NCBI GenBank assembly: GCA_016192885.1
Contig: JACPTH010000416.1
Location: 1-5,386, forward strand
DNA from: a bacterium
GTDB taxonomy: Bacteria; Muiribacteriota; Ozemobacteria; Ozemobacterales; Ozemobacteraceae
Direction of reading: 5' to 3'
DNA: 5,386 nucleotides
A program made the position numbers and the translations under genes. The notes under the pieces were generated by a model. That model was not told the origin of the DNA. It saw only the letters and a list, made by a program, of their open reading frames with translations, and did no database searches. Below, one piece after another: positions 1 to 5,357 of this stretch (positions are counted from its first letter, which is position 1; each line of letters begins with the position of its first letter).

Positions 1-1
1 A

Positions 2-91
2 ATTGTTCTTGTCATTCCTCATGAAAGCATACCTACCAGAAAAGTACAATCCATAAATGAAAAAGAATTGCACGAAATACTACGTAAATAA
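2..91 (+). CDS. C-terminal end of an unrecognised protein, cut by the window edge
   Basis: The frame is open from the first bases and ends at TAA (89-91). It encodes 29 residues beginning IVLVIPHESIPTRK and ending ELHEILRK. The composition looks like real protein: a hydrophobic strand followed by a charged helix. The next + strand coding stretch (92-871) lies in exactly the same frame with no conventional start codon until 194, so this piece and the next one probably belonged to a single gene split by the TAA. I do not recognise the family. The beginning of the gene lies outside the window. Confidence 0.5.
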   Translation: MVLVIPHESIPTRKVQSINEKELHEILRK

Positions 92-193
92 AACGAAATA
101 CTTTCAAACTCAGGATCCCTACTCAAATGGATAATTACTGATATTGACACGCAACTCGAGCAAAATGGACGCCTAACATTTTCCGGAAAGGTC

Positions 194-871
194 ATGAATG
201 GATGTAAGTTGCATGATTTGTTCAAACTCGAAGAGATAAATGAAGAAAAATCATCCGGAATAGAATTCTCTCTATCACCGGGAGAAATGAAAATTTTCCT
301 GGTATGCCCTCCGACTGAGTTCGTCACCATAAAAGAGCGGATACTTAACAAAAAATTAAGGGAAAGTATTTTCAATTTGAAACTAAGAATGAAACCTTTT
401 CTTTTGAACGGAAATGCATATTTCTTCGAAAAAGAACTTACGCGAATTGGAGACTTGCTGAAGGACGATTTAACGTCGGATCGCTTAGAAGAGTGTTTCG
501 AAAAATTCTCCGACGTGCAAAAGAGTTTCGAAAGGGCGATGATAGAGAATAAAGAGTTTAAATCTTTTTCAGAAAGATTCAAAGAAGTTGATGATAAGCT
601 AACTCGAATTGATGAATACATAAAAGCTCATAAGTACCTGAAAGAAAAAATATCTGAAAAAGAATCCCGCAGATTAGGTTTAAAACGAAATAGCGATTGG
701 GAAACTTCACCTGAGGTGGAAACGATAGACGCTAAATTCTCCGGGCTTGCAAAAAGATATCTTCAGATAAAGACCGCCTTCCTTAGAGCCGAATGGAAAA
801 ATTTCGAGAAAGAGCTTGACGCTCTTAATAATGATGCATCCGATGCCGTTAAACAAATCGAATCGCGCTAA
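194..871 (+). CDS. hypothetical protein, probably the C-terminal part of a larger interrupted protein
   Basis: This is a 225-residue ORF of unknown function. ATG 194 is the first conventional start after the TAA at 89-91, but coding-like sequence continues upstream in frame (LLKWIITDIDTQLEQNGRL and on into the ATG), so 194 may not be a natural start. GGAAAGG at 185-191 lies only 2 bases from the ATG, too close for a normal ribosome binding site. Residues 1-45 alternate polar and hydrophobic residues and include FSLSPGEMKIFLV. That resembles the closing beta-sandwich strand often seen at the C-terminus of glycoside-hydrolase-type proteins (inference only). Residues about 50-225 are rich in Glu, Lys and Leu and look helical, possibly coiled coil. 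There is no signal peptide or membrane segment. The gene converges on yraN across a 125-base gap with no convincing terminator. It could be a decaying pseudogene fragment or an expressed truncated protein. Confidence 0.6.
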   Translation: MNGCKLHDLFKLEEINEEKSSGIEFSLSPGEMKIFLVCPPTEFVTIKERILNKKLRESIFNLKLRMKPFLLNGNAYFFEKELTRIGDLLKDDLTSDRLEECFEKFSDVQKSFERAMIENKEFKSFSERFKEVDDKLTRIDEYIKAHKYLKEKISEKESRRLGLKRNSDWETSPEVETIDAKFSGLAKRYLQIKTAFLRAEWKNFEKELDALNNDASDAVKQIESR

Positions 872-975
872 CCGATCGCACCATCGACGCGTTAGATAAG
901 CGGATACTGCACCCATAAAACGACGGTAAATCGAATATTTTTTTATCAAATCACCGGCAAATAGTGAATAAATGC

Positions 976-1001
976 ATGCCTAAGGATTATGCCTAATTAG
1001 G
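976..1001. repeat. short tandem repeat and palindrome between convergent genes
   Basis: ATGCCTAA occurs at 976-983 and again at 989-996, a 13-base period. The second copy runs into the self-complementary CCTAATTAGG (992-1001), which spans the yraN stop codon. The elements are short and no U-tract follows a stable stem, so this is not a clear terminator. The rest of the 872-996 gap holds only a T7 run near 939-945 and no recognisable gene. Confidence 0.35.
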
Positions 1002-1365
1002 GACGAAAAGCGTCAACCAAATGTACAAGTTCCGTGTTTTCGTGAGCTTGTGAGAGTATTGCAATTACGTCAAATCGACATGGTAAGGAATCGGGTATTC
1101 CATTGAATGCAATGTATTCCTTCGCCATTCGAATGACTTGATTTTGCTTGCGAAGGGTTATCGTCTCCAAGGGATGACCATGGATTGACTTTGTTTTGGC
1201 TCTAACTTCTACGAATACAAGGAACTCCTTATCTTTGGCGATGATGTCTATCTCTCCCCATCTGCTTCGGTAGTTTCTTTTGATTATTTTGAAACCTTTA
1301 GCCTGAAGAAAATTGAACGCCATTTCTTCACCCCATTTCCCGAATTTCCGGCGGTCATCGTTCAT
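997..1365 (-). CDS. yraN: YraN family protein (UPF0102), predicted nuclease fold
   Basis: The product is a 122-residue protein of the YraN/UPF0102 family, small proteins with a restriction-endonuclease-like fold related to Holliday junction resolvases. Their biological role is not established. The family signature is complete: RRKFGKWGEEMAFNFL near the N-terminus, then NYRSRWGEIDIIAKD, then VFVEVRAKT, and CRFDVIAI near the C-terminus. The acidic residues of GEID and VEV are the expected metal-binding positions. EVR in place of EVK is common in the family. I chose the ATG at 1365 because GGAAG lies 8 bases upstream (1378-1374). An alternative ATG at 1380 adds five residues. The start overlaps the end of the FlhB-like gene by 11 bases, implying coupled translation. 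It is the last gene of the operon and ends in TAA. Confidence 0.93.
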   Translation of the reverse strand: MNDDRRKFGKWGEEMAFNFLQAKGFKIIKRNYRSRWGEIDIIAKDKEFLVFVEVRAKTKSIHGHPLETITLRKQNQVIRMAKEYIAFNGIPDSLPCRFDVIAILSQAHENTELVHLVDAFRP

Positions 1366-1657
1366 TTGCCAGGCTTCCATCCAATCTATAAATGTGGGCT
1401 AATACCTCCGCCATTACTTCCCAAAGCTCAGGAGGAATCTCTAATCCGACCGGAATTTTTGCCAGTGCCCTAGCAAGCTGTTCTTCCTTCTCAATTGGAA
1501 CATTATGCTTTTTGGCTTCCTCTATGATTTTTTTCGCAAGAAGTCCTCGACCGGAGGCGACCACCCGAGGCGCCTCGCCTTTTTCCCCAAAGAGGTATCG
1601 AATCGCGACCGCAATTTCTTCTAATTCAAGAGGCGAAACCTGCAAATCGGGGTTCAT
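1355..1657 (-). CDS. FlhB C-terminal-domain-like protein (YlqH type), no membrane domain
   Basis: This 100-residue protein corresponds to the cytoplasmic C-terminal domain of the flagellar and type III export switch protein FlhB/YscU. The motif order matches: IAVAIRYLFG, APRVVASGRGLLAKKI, HNVPIEKEEQLARALAK, and IPPELWEVMAEVLAHIYRL. FlhB proper carries NPTH, the autocleavage site, just before the AVA(L/I)xY stretch. Here those positions read ELEE, and there is no transmembrane part. The protein therefore looks like a pre-separated FlhB tail. In B. subtilis the equivalent is ylqH, which follows a FliK-like gene as here. Its ATG overlaps the stop of the FliK-like gene in an ATGA (1657-1654), so translation is probably coupled. 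In flagellar export the FlhB tail binds FliK to switch substrate class. Whether this pair works in export is unknown. Confidence 0.92.
   Translation of the reverse strand: MNPDLQVSPLELEEIAVAIRYLFGEKGEAPRVVASGRGLLAKKIIEEAKKHNVPIEKEEQLARALAKIPVGLEIPPELWEVMAEVLAHIYRLDGSLANER
1374..1378 (-). promoter_or_regulatory. ribosome binding site for yraN
   Basis: GGAAG read on the - strand lies 8 bases before ATG 1365. It overlaps the alternative upstream ATG at 1380, which has no good Shine-Dalgarno sequence of its own. This favours 1365 as the start. Confidence 0.5.
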
Positions 1658-2745
1658 ACGTGCACATCCAATGCTCGGGAAGGCTGCGAAACCGTTTTAT
1701 TTTCCGGGGGGGAAAGAAAAAAACCTCGATGGCTTTTTTCCCCAACCGTTATTTTGACATTTCCCCAACCAAGGGACTGAAACCGTTCTGAAAGAGCGGG
1801 TCCTATTGAAGCAATGGACCCATGAATTAACTGATTCTCAGAACCAAAATGAATCCAAAGATTTCTTTGAATTTTGTGAATTCCGATTTCCAATTCCCCT
1901 ATGCGAGGCGGGTGAATGAGAAGCCTCAGGCTAAAACCGGAATCTGCTCGGGTTTTGGATGGGAAAAATGCTTCTCCCTCCAATGTGTCGGGAAATTTTT
2001 GTTGACTCCAAAACATCGGCCATTGGAAATACAGGCGACCTTCTTCATTGGCGGTCGGAGGAACGGATAAAATCTCCTGAAAGAGGAAATTATCGGATAG
2101 TTCGTTAATGGAATAATTTGGGGGAAGTTGAATTTTTTCTATTGATTGACTTGTGAAAATGGACAAAAGTTTTTCAGTTAATTTTCCATGAACCCACTCG
2201 GCCCGCAATTTTTGAAGGTCATTTTGAGGAATTTTCGCAAGAATCTGCCCTAAATGCATTTTTCCTTCGACATATTTTTTGAGAGCGGAAAAAACCTCTT
2301 TGGGAAGCCTGCGACACAACAAAATTTTAAAAGCCTCGGCTTCCGAGGCTTTTAAATTAGGTTTTAAGTCCCGATATAGCAGAAAAACCTTTTCAAATCG
2401 CTCTTTTGATAAACTGAAACCCAAACGTCTTAGAAGTTCAAAAAAATTCTTTTTTTGATCATCTATCGGAAGATCAAATAAAGCTAACCACGTATCAGCG
2501 GAAATGCCTTGCATTTGTTCGGATTCCCCATCCTGAAGCAAAGACAACATTGCAAGATTACCTTCAAATTTATCTATTCTTCCGAGAAAAACCTGGCCTT
2601 CGACCAGGTTGGGAGCATTTTCCGCTAGGGTCGGAACGCCGTTTATTACCACCATGGCCTTTCCTTCGACCACGCCCACGACATTTCCCCGCACTATTGA
2701 GTTACGGGGTAGTTCTAGGTTGGAGGAATGAAAAGAAACTTTCAT
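1654..2745 (-). CDS. FliK-like hook-length-control family protein (YlqG type)
   Basis: The product is 363 residues from the ATG at 2745. Residues about 14-72 form a beta-rich segment (IVRGNVVGVVEGKAMVVING, then VEGQVFLGRIDKFEG), typical of the N-terminus of YlqG/FliK-like proteins. A helical middle follows. Residues about 235-340 resemble the FliK C-terminal (Flg_hook) domain, with GFSLRLLIHPPRIGELEIGI matching the usual aliphatic-rich PxxLGxVxV core. The start at 2745 is preferred because it falls 4 bases after the rnhB stop. An in-frame ATG at 2835 would overlap rnhB by 86 bases with unlikely sequence. No close ribosome binding site is seen (GGGGAG is about 16 bases away), so translational coupling to rnhB is likely. 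The coding sequence contains a strong hairpin (2326-2356), an A7/T7 palindrome and a G7 run. The neighbour order matches B. subtilis rnhB-ylqG-ylqH. The FliK assignment is by pattern, since this family diverges strongly. Confidence 0.8.
   Translation of the reverse strand: MKVSFHSSNLELPRNSIVRGNVVGVVEGKAMVVINGVPTLAENAPNLVEGQVFLGRIDKFEGNLAMLSLLQDGESEQMQGISADTWLALFDLPIDDQKKNFFELLRRLGFSLSKERFEKVFLLYRDLKPNLKASEAEAFKILLCRRLPKEVFSALKKYVEGKMHLGQILAKIPQNDLQKLRAEWVHGKLTEKLLSIFTSQSIEKIQLPPNYSINELSDNFLFQEILSVPPTANEEGRLYFQWPMFWSQQKFPDTLEGEAFFPSKTRADSGFSLRLLIHPPRIGELEIGIHKIQRNLWIHFGSENQLIHGSIASIGPALSERFQSLGWGNVKITVGEKSHRGFFLSPPENKTVSQPSRALDVHV
2326..2356 (-). repeat. perfect 14-bp inverted repeat, terminator-shaped, inside a coding region
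   Basis: TTTAAAAGCCTCGG (2326-2339) is the exact reverse complement of 2343-2356, with a 3-base loop. In the - strand transcript this gives a GC-rich 7-bp stem closed by AAG, preceded by AAAA and followed by UUUUAAAAUUUU, which is the layout of an intrinsic terminator. It encodes LKASEAEAFK of the FliK-like protein. Function is unproven: translating ribosomes would normally melt it. Confidence 0.6.
2438..2458. repeat. A-tract/T-tract inverted repeat
   Basis: TCAAAAAAA (2438-2446) and TTTTTTTGA (2450-2458) are perfect 9-base arms separated by TTC. It lies within the FliK-like gene, where it encodes QKKNFFE. Such paired homopolymer runs bend DNA and are prone to slippage. Confidence 0.4.
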
Positions 2746-2749
2746 ATGG

Positions 2750-3385
2750 TCAGCTTGGTTGCTCCCCAAACAAAGAAGGTTGAAGAATATTTTGAATAGG
2801 TTTAAAGGATTTCCGGTGTATATCGCAGGGGCCATAGCGTTTCAGCGCTATACGGTGTTTCCTTGTTCCATAACCTTTATGGCAGGAAAACCCATACCCG
2901 GGAAACCGCAAATCCATTTCTTCCATTACTCGATCTCTGGATTCTTTGGCTAGAATTGACGCAGCGGCGATAGATGCGCTTTTTTGCTCTCCTTGTACGT
3001 GCGACGAAAAAGGCGCTGAAAGCGCGGGAATCCGAATGTAATCAAGAAGCAGGTAATCGGGTTTGGGAAACAAAGATTCAAACGCCCTAATAAAAGCTAA
3101 TCTTGTGGCTTCAAGGATATTAATTTGATCGATTTCTTTCTCCGAGGAAAAGCCGATTCCGAAAGATACGGCAACCGATATTATCTGGTCGAAAAGCTTT
3201 TGCCTTATGGATCTTTTTACTTTCTTTGAATCATCTAAACCTTGAAGAGAAAATGACTCCGGAAGGATAACAAACGACGCGCAAACAGGGCCCGCCCAAC
3301 TTCCTCTTCCGGCTTCATCCCCGCCCGCAACATTCTGAAAGCCCTTCGCCCGGGCCTCTATTTCCAAATTTATCGGCGGATACAT
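2750..3385 (-). CDS. rnhB: ribonuclease HII
   Basis: RNase HII cleaves the RNA strand of RNA-DNA hybrids and nicks 5' of single ribonucleotides in DNA, starting ribonucleotide excision repair in the cytoplasm. The 211 residues match the family length. Visible motifs are GGDEAGRGSWAGPV (D23, E24, and the G26-R27-G28 strand-recognition motif), LDDSKK (50-55), LLLDYIRIP (D115), IAAASILAKESRD (139-151) and HKGYGTRKH (169-177) with the conserved Tyr172. Three of the four usual catalytic acids are standard. The fourth, normally Asp in KGD, is Glu133 here (QGE), and the usual GRGPLAGP reads GRGSWAGP. Both should be compatible with activity. ATG 3385 is the only reasonable start: a stop lies eight codons upstream and the next Met is residue 154. 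No close Shine-Dalgarno is present. The gene lies 40 bases after the HDOD gene and 4 before the FliK-like gene. Confidence 0.97.
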   Translation of the reverse strand: MYPPINLEIEARAKGFQNVAGGDEAGRGSWAGPVCASFVILPESFSLQGLDDSKKVKRSIRQKLFDQIISVAVSFGIGFSSEKEIDQINILEATRLAFIRAFESLFPKPDYLLLDYIRIPALSAPFSSHVQGEQKSASIAAASILAKESRDRVMEEMDLRFPGYGFSCHKGYGTRKHRIALKRYGPCDIHRKSFKPIQNILQPSLFGEQPS

Positions 3386-3425
3386 TGCAGGGAAATGATA
3401 CCCTTTTCAGGTTCCCGATTCAATA

Positions 3426-4598
3426 TTAAAAAAGATCTTCTTTGGATTCTAGAACTTTATTAAACTCGGCGGAGATATCTTTCCACGGAATTTCCCTTTT
3501 TTTTAGGAAAAAAAATCTTTCCAGATCTTTGAAAAATTGGGAAAAGGAAAGTCCAAGCGTTTGAGAAACAAGAAAATTGTTCGCGCAAAAAATAGGAAGC
3601 GTAAGGTTGTTCCATTCTTCGTTTTGAAGATAATGGTGGTCTCCAATTACAGCCCCTAAATATTCAGGAAAATTCCATTTTTTGCAGAGAACCACTCCAA
3701 CGGATTGGTGTTCGGTTCCGAAAACAAGAAGTTCCGCCAGATAGCATTCCTGATTTTTCTCCTTCATTATTTTCCTAACCTTCTCATAGTGATCCGGGAA
3801 GAAAAAAGCTAAAGCTTGGCTGCCGATATCGTGAAGGAGCCCGCCCATTCTGACTTTCTCATATTCTTCCGGAGGGCTTCCGGCGGATCGACTAATGAAT
3901 TCGGCAAGGGTCGCGCACTTTTGACCGTGCTGAATCACTTCACTTTGAGCTTGAAAAATATTCCCGACGCTATGGTAAAAATTGTAGATAAAGATCTGCC
4001 GAAGCGCGGAAATCCCCATGGTTACAAACGCCTGTTTGAGCGTTTCAACCTTGCTTTCCCTCCTAAAAAAGGCCGAATTTGCCATTCGGAAAATCTGGCT
4101 TACTAGGCCGGGATGTTTTTCCACCATTTTTTCGAGATTGTCAAATGAAGCCTCCGGTCTTGAAATGTACGAAACTAAGCTGTACGCATCGGAGCGAAGA
4201 ATCGGAACATCGGTCATTTTCTTTAACATTAACTTGATAGTTTCATCTCCAATGTATGCAAGCACGGCGCTTTTTACAGTAGGAAACGTCGAAACTTCAA
4301 TCTCTTCACATAGCTTAACCATTTCGGGGCTGGAGGAAATTACTTTGAATTTTGACTTGGAGGATAAATTGAAAAGGCGCTTAAAAAAACTTGGAGGGCA
4401 CCCTTTTAAACCAAGAATATTTACCAATATTTGATCGTGCTTTCTGGAGAGCTGGGAAAGCGCTTTAAACATATCGTCATTGCAATCGTTTTCGGCGTTA
4501 CCCTCAATTACCAGGTGAGGTATCCCGCCTGGAAGAGTCTCAATATTATACCCCAAACCCTTTTTGGGCCCTTCGAATAAATTAGGAGCCTTGGGCAC
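3426..4598 (-). CDS. HDOD-domain signalling protein with STAS-like N-terminal domain
   Basis: The product is 390 residues from a GTG start (4598) backed by AGGAG 7 bases upstream. Residues about 125-325 form an HDOD domain, a relative of HD phosphohydrolases found in bacterial signalling proteins. Key features are NSAFF (174-178), His224, LLHDIG (254-259), FGTEHQSVG (293-301), a W-x-x-P near 308-311, and DHH (320-322). The HD-type residues are retained, so metal binding is possible, but enzymatic activity of HDOD proteins is generally unproven. Residues about 20-118 alternate strands and helices (HLVIEG, ILVNILGL, KFKVISS, FPTVKSAV) in the order of a STAS domain. The usual phosphorylatable DSSG site is replaced by GCPPSF; this assignment is inference. 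There is no signal peptide or membrane helix. It is the first gene of the operon, with promoter-like sequence and a palindrome directly upstream. Confidence 0.92.
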   Translation of the reverse strand: MPKAPNLFEGPKKGLGYNIETLPGGIPHLVIEGNAENDCNDDMFKALSQLSRKHDQILVNILGLKGCPPSFFKRLFNLSSKSKFKVISSSPEMVKLCEEIEVSTFPTVKSAVLAYIGDETIKLMLKKMTDVPILRSDAYSLVSYISRPEASFDNLEKMVEKHPGLVSQIFRMANSAFFRRESKVETLKQAFVTMGISALRQIFIYNFYHSVGNIFQAQSEVIQHGQKCATLAEFISRSAGSPPEEYEKVRMGGLLHDIGSQALAFFFPDHYEKVRKIMKEKNQECYLAELLVFGTEHQSVGVVLCKKWNFPEYLGAVIGDHHYLQNEEWNNLTLPIFCANNFLVSQTLGLSFSQFFKDLERFFFLKKREIPWKDISAEFNKVLESKEDLF

Positions 4599-4605
4599 AA
4601 TGATT

Positions 4606-4610
4606 CTCCT
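4606..4610 (-). promoter_or_regulatory. ribosome binding site fixing the GTG start of the HDOD gene
   Basis: AGGAG on the - strand lies 7 bases before GTG 4598. No ATG nearby is in frame, so this site identifies the unusual start codon. It directly follows a perfect palindrome (4611-4627). Confidence 0.8.
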
Positions 4611-4627
4611 GTTAGAAATTTTCTAAC
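4611..4627. promoter_or_regulatory. perfect 17-base palindrome next to the HDOD ribosome binding site (operator or mRNA hairpin)
   Basis: GTTAGAAATTTTCTAAC has 8-base arms (4611-4618 and 4620-4627) around one central base. As DNA it looks like a dimeric repressor site. As RNA it could fold into a short stem abutting AGGAG and affect initiation. It does not match a regulator consensus I can name. Confidence 0.45.
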
Positions 4628-4651
4628 TTGCTTTGGGACCGCATGTAATCA

Positions 4652-4678
4652 GCTATAAAAGGGAGGGCTTAATGCCAA
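4652..4678 (-). promoter_or_regulatory. weak promoter candidate for the HDOD-rnhB operon
   Basis: TTGGCA (4678-4673) and TATAGC (4657-4652) are read on the - strand with a 15-base spacer, shorter than the ideal 17. The palindrome at 4611-4627 would then lie just downstream of the transcription start, as expected for an operator. An alternative -10 is at 4775-4770. Confidence 0.25.
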
Positions 4679-4746
4679 TTCTACGATCGACATCAAATTT
4701 GGAACCCGCTAACAAAATTCGAAAGGTTGTTCAAAGAAAAAAATGA
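4672..4746 (+). CDS. possible 24-codon small ORF between fosA and the HDOD gene
   Basis: ATG 4672 opens 24 codons ending in TGA (4744-4746), encoding MPILRSTSNLEPANKIRKVV and four more residues, basic overall. GGGAGGG (4661-4667) lies 4 bases before the ATG, a strong Shine-Dalgarno match. A TATAAA at 4654-4659 is too close to drive a transcript that includes this site, so another promoter would be needed. It is antisense to both flanking genes and could easily be chance. Confidence 0.15.
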   Translation: MPILRSTSNLEPANKIRKVVQRKK

Positions 4747-4769
4747 ATGCCAAAAACTCCCTTTGCTTA

Positions 4770-4775
4770 ATTATA
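4770..4775 (-). promoter_or_regulatory. candidate -10 box upstream of the HDOD gene
   Basis: The - strand reads a perfect TATAAT at 4775-4770. The hexamer 17 bases upstream (CGCCAA) is a poor -35, and the extended TG motif is not correctly placed. Transcription from here would give a leader of about 165 bases. The surrounding gap (4599-4830) otherwise shows only a short ATTGG/CCAAT stem (4792-4808) without a U-tract, so no clear fosA terminator is seen. Confidence 0.3.
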
Positions 4776-4830
4776 CCCAAGTGAATAGATAATTGGCGAA
4801 AAACCAATGGAAAAAAGTAATATCGGTCCG

Positions 4831-5241
4831 CTATACATACCAGTGAACCGAATCTCCCCATTCTTTCTTTCCGGAGGAAATTCGCGCTTCCAAATCTGAT
4901 GCGTGGATTTCTAATTTGTGTCCATCGGGGTCAATGAAATAATGGGATTCCCCTTCTGACTTATTTTTTTGCCATTCCTTTGCTCCGGACTGATTTATGC
5001 GTTCTTTCATTTCCATGAAGTTTGTTAAGGAAACTGAAAAGGCGATATGAGTATATTCAGGTAATGGAGCGGAACGGGCGGTCCGATCTTTTGTAAGCGC
5101 AATCCAAGTATCTCCGGCCAAGAAGTAAGCGCTTGAGGCGCTTTTTTGTATGGGTTTTAAACCCAAAACATCTTGGTAAAACTTGAACGATTCCTCTATA
5201 TTCCGAACTGCGAGAGTAATATGGTTTATTCCTGAAATCAA
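4831..5241 (-). CDS. fosA: FosA-family fosfomycin resistance protein (glyoxalase/VOC fold)
   Basis: FosA enzymes are Mn2+- and K+-dependent cytoplasmic transferases that open the fosfomycin epoxide with glutathione. This protein is 136 residues, compared with 135 in Pseudomonas FosA, and aligns along its whole length. The metal ligands are present as His7, His65 and Glu111. Other active-site matches are Thr9, Tyr39, Trp46, Tyr101 and Arg120, together with the block SEGESHYFIDPDGHKLE (95-111). Two differences stand out: the phosphonate-binding Lys90 of FosA corresponds to Gln91 (with Lys at 92), and the K+-loop SEGDS is SEGES. The start is TTG 5241, supported by GGAGG 9 bases upstream and by the first metal His falling at residue 7, as in FosA. 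The related FosB and FosX types use other thiols or water, so the co-substrate here is not certain. The gene appears to be transcribed alone and ends in TAG. Confidence 0.94.
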   Translation of the reverse strand: MISGINHITLAVRNIEESFKFYQDVLGLKPIQKSASSAYFLAGDTWIALTKDRTARSAPLPEYTHIAFSVSLTNFMEMKERINQSGAKEWQKNKSEGESHYFIDPDGHKLEIHASDLEARISSGKKEWGDSVHWYV

Positions 5242-5250
5242 TTTAATTTT

Positions 5251-5255
5251 CCTCC
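5251..5255 (-). promoter_or_regulatory. ribosome binding site fixing the TTG start of fosA
   Basis: GGAGG on the - strand lies 9 bases before TTG 5241. This and the homology-defined N-terminus support a TTG start. Further upstream, TAAAAT (5288-5283) is a possible -10, but no good -35 accompanies it. Confidence 0.75.
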
Positions 5256-5331
5256 GAATTTTTGAAAAGAACTTGCAAAACTATTTTACCGAAGCTTCAA
5301 CCTCGTCATACCAATTACATCAAATTCATGC

Positions 5332-5357
5332 GCATCTCACCCGTAGGGGCGAAATGC
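5332..5357 (-). other. 11-bp stem-loop upstream of fosA
   Basis: Read on the - strand, 5357-5332 folds as an 11-bp stem (GCATTTCGCCC with GGGTGAGATGC) around a CTAC loop, with two G-U wobbles. On the + strand the wobbles become A-C mismatches, so the structure favours - strand RNA. No U-tract follows, so it is not a standard terminator. It may belong to the 3' end of a gene beyond the window or to a dispersed palindromic repeat. Confidence 0.35.

Noticed and set aside
89..91. Genetic-code reassignment of TAA to explain the interrupted first gene.
   Set aside because: yraN and the HDOD gene end at TAA at normal family lengths.
707..949. 80-codon - strand ORF.
   Set aside because: It overlaps the coding-like + strand ORF, has no ribosome binding site or motif, and is probably a shadow.
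1566..1577. Perfect 12-base palindrome CGAGGCGCCTCG.
   Set aside because: It lies within conserved FlhB-like codons (GEAPR) and has no associated gene boundary, so it is likely chance.
2746..2835. Upstream ATG at 2835 as the start of the FliK-like protein.
   Set aside because: It would overlap rnhB by 86 bases and adds residues unlike the family. ATG 2745 sits directly after the rnhB stop.
2834..2851. ATAGCG/CGCTAT inverted repeat.
   Set aside because: It is six bases long, inside conserved rnhB codons (IALKRYG).
5127..5147. Stem AAGCGC/GCGCTT followed by T4, shaped like a + strand terminator.
   Set aside because: It lies antisense within fosA, has only 6 bp, and arises from the codons for a SASSA stretch.
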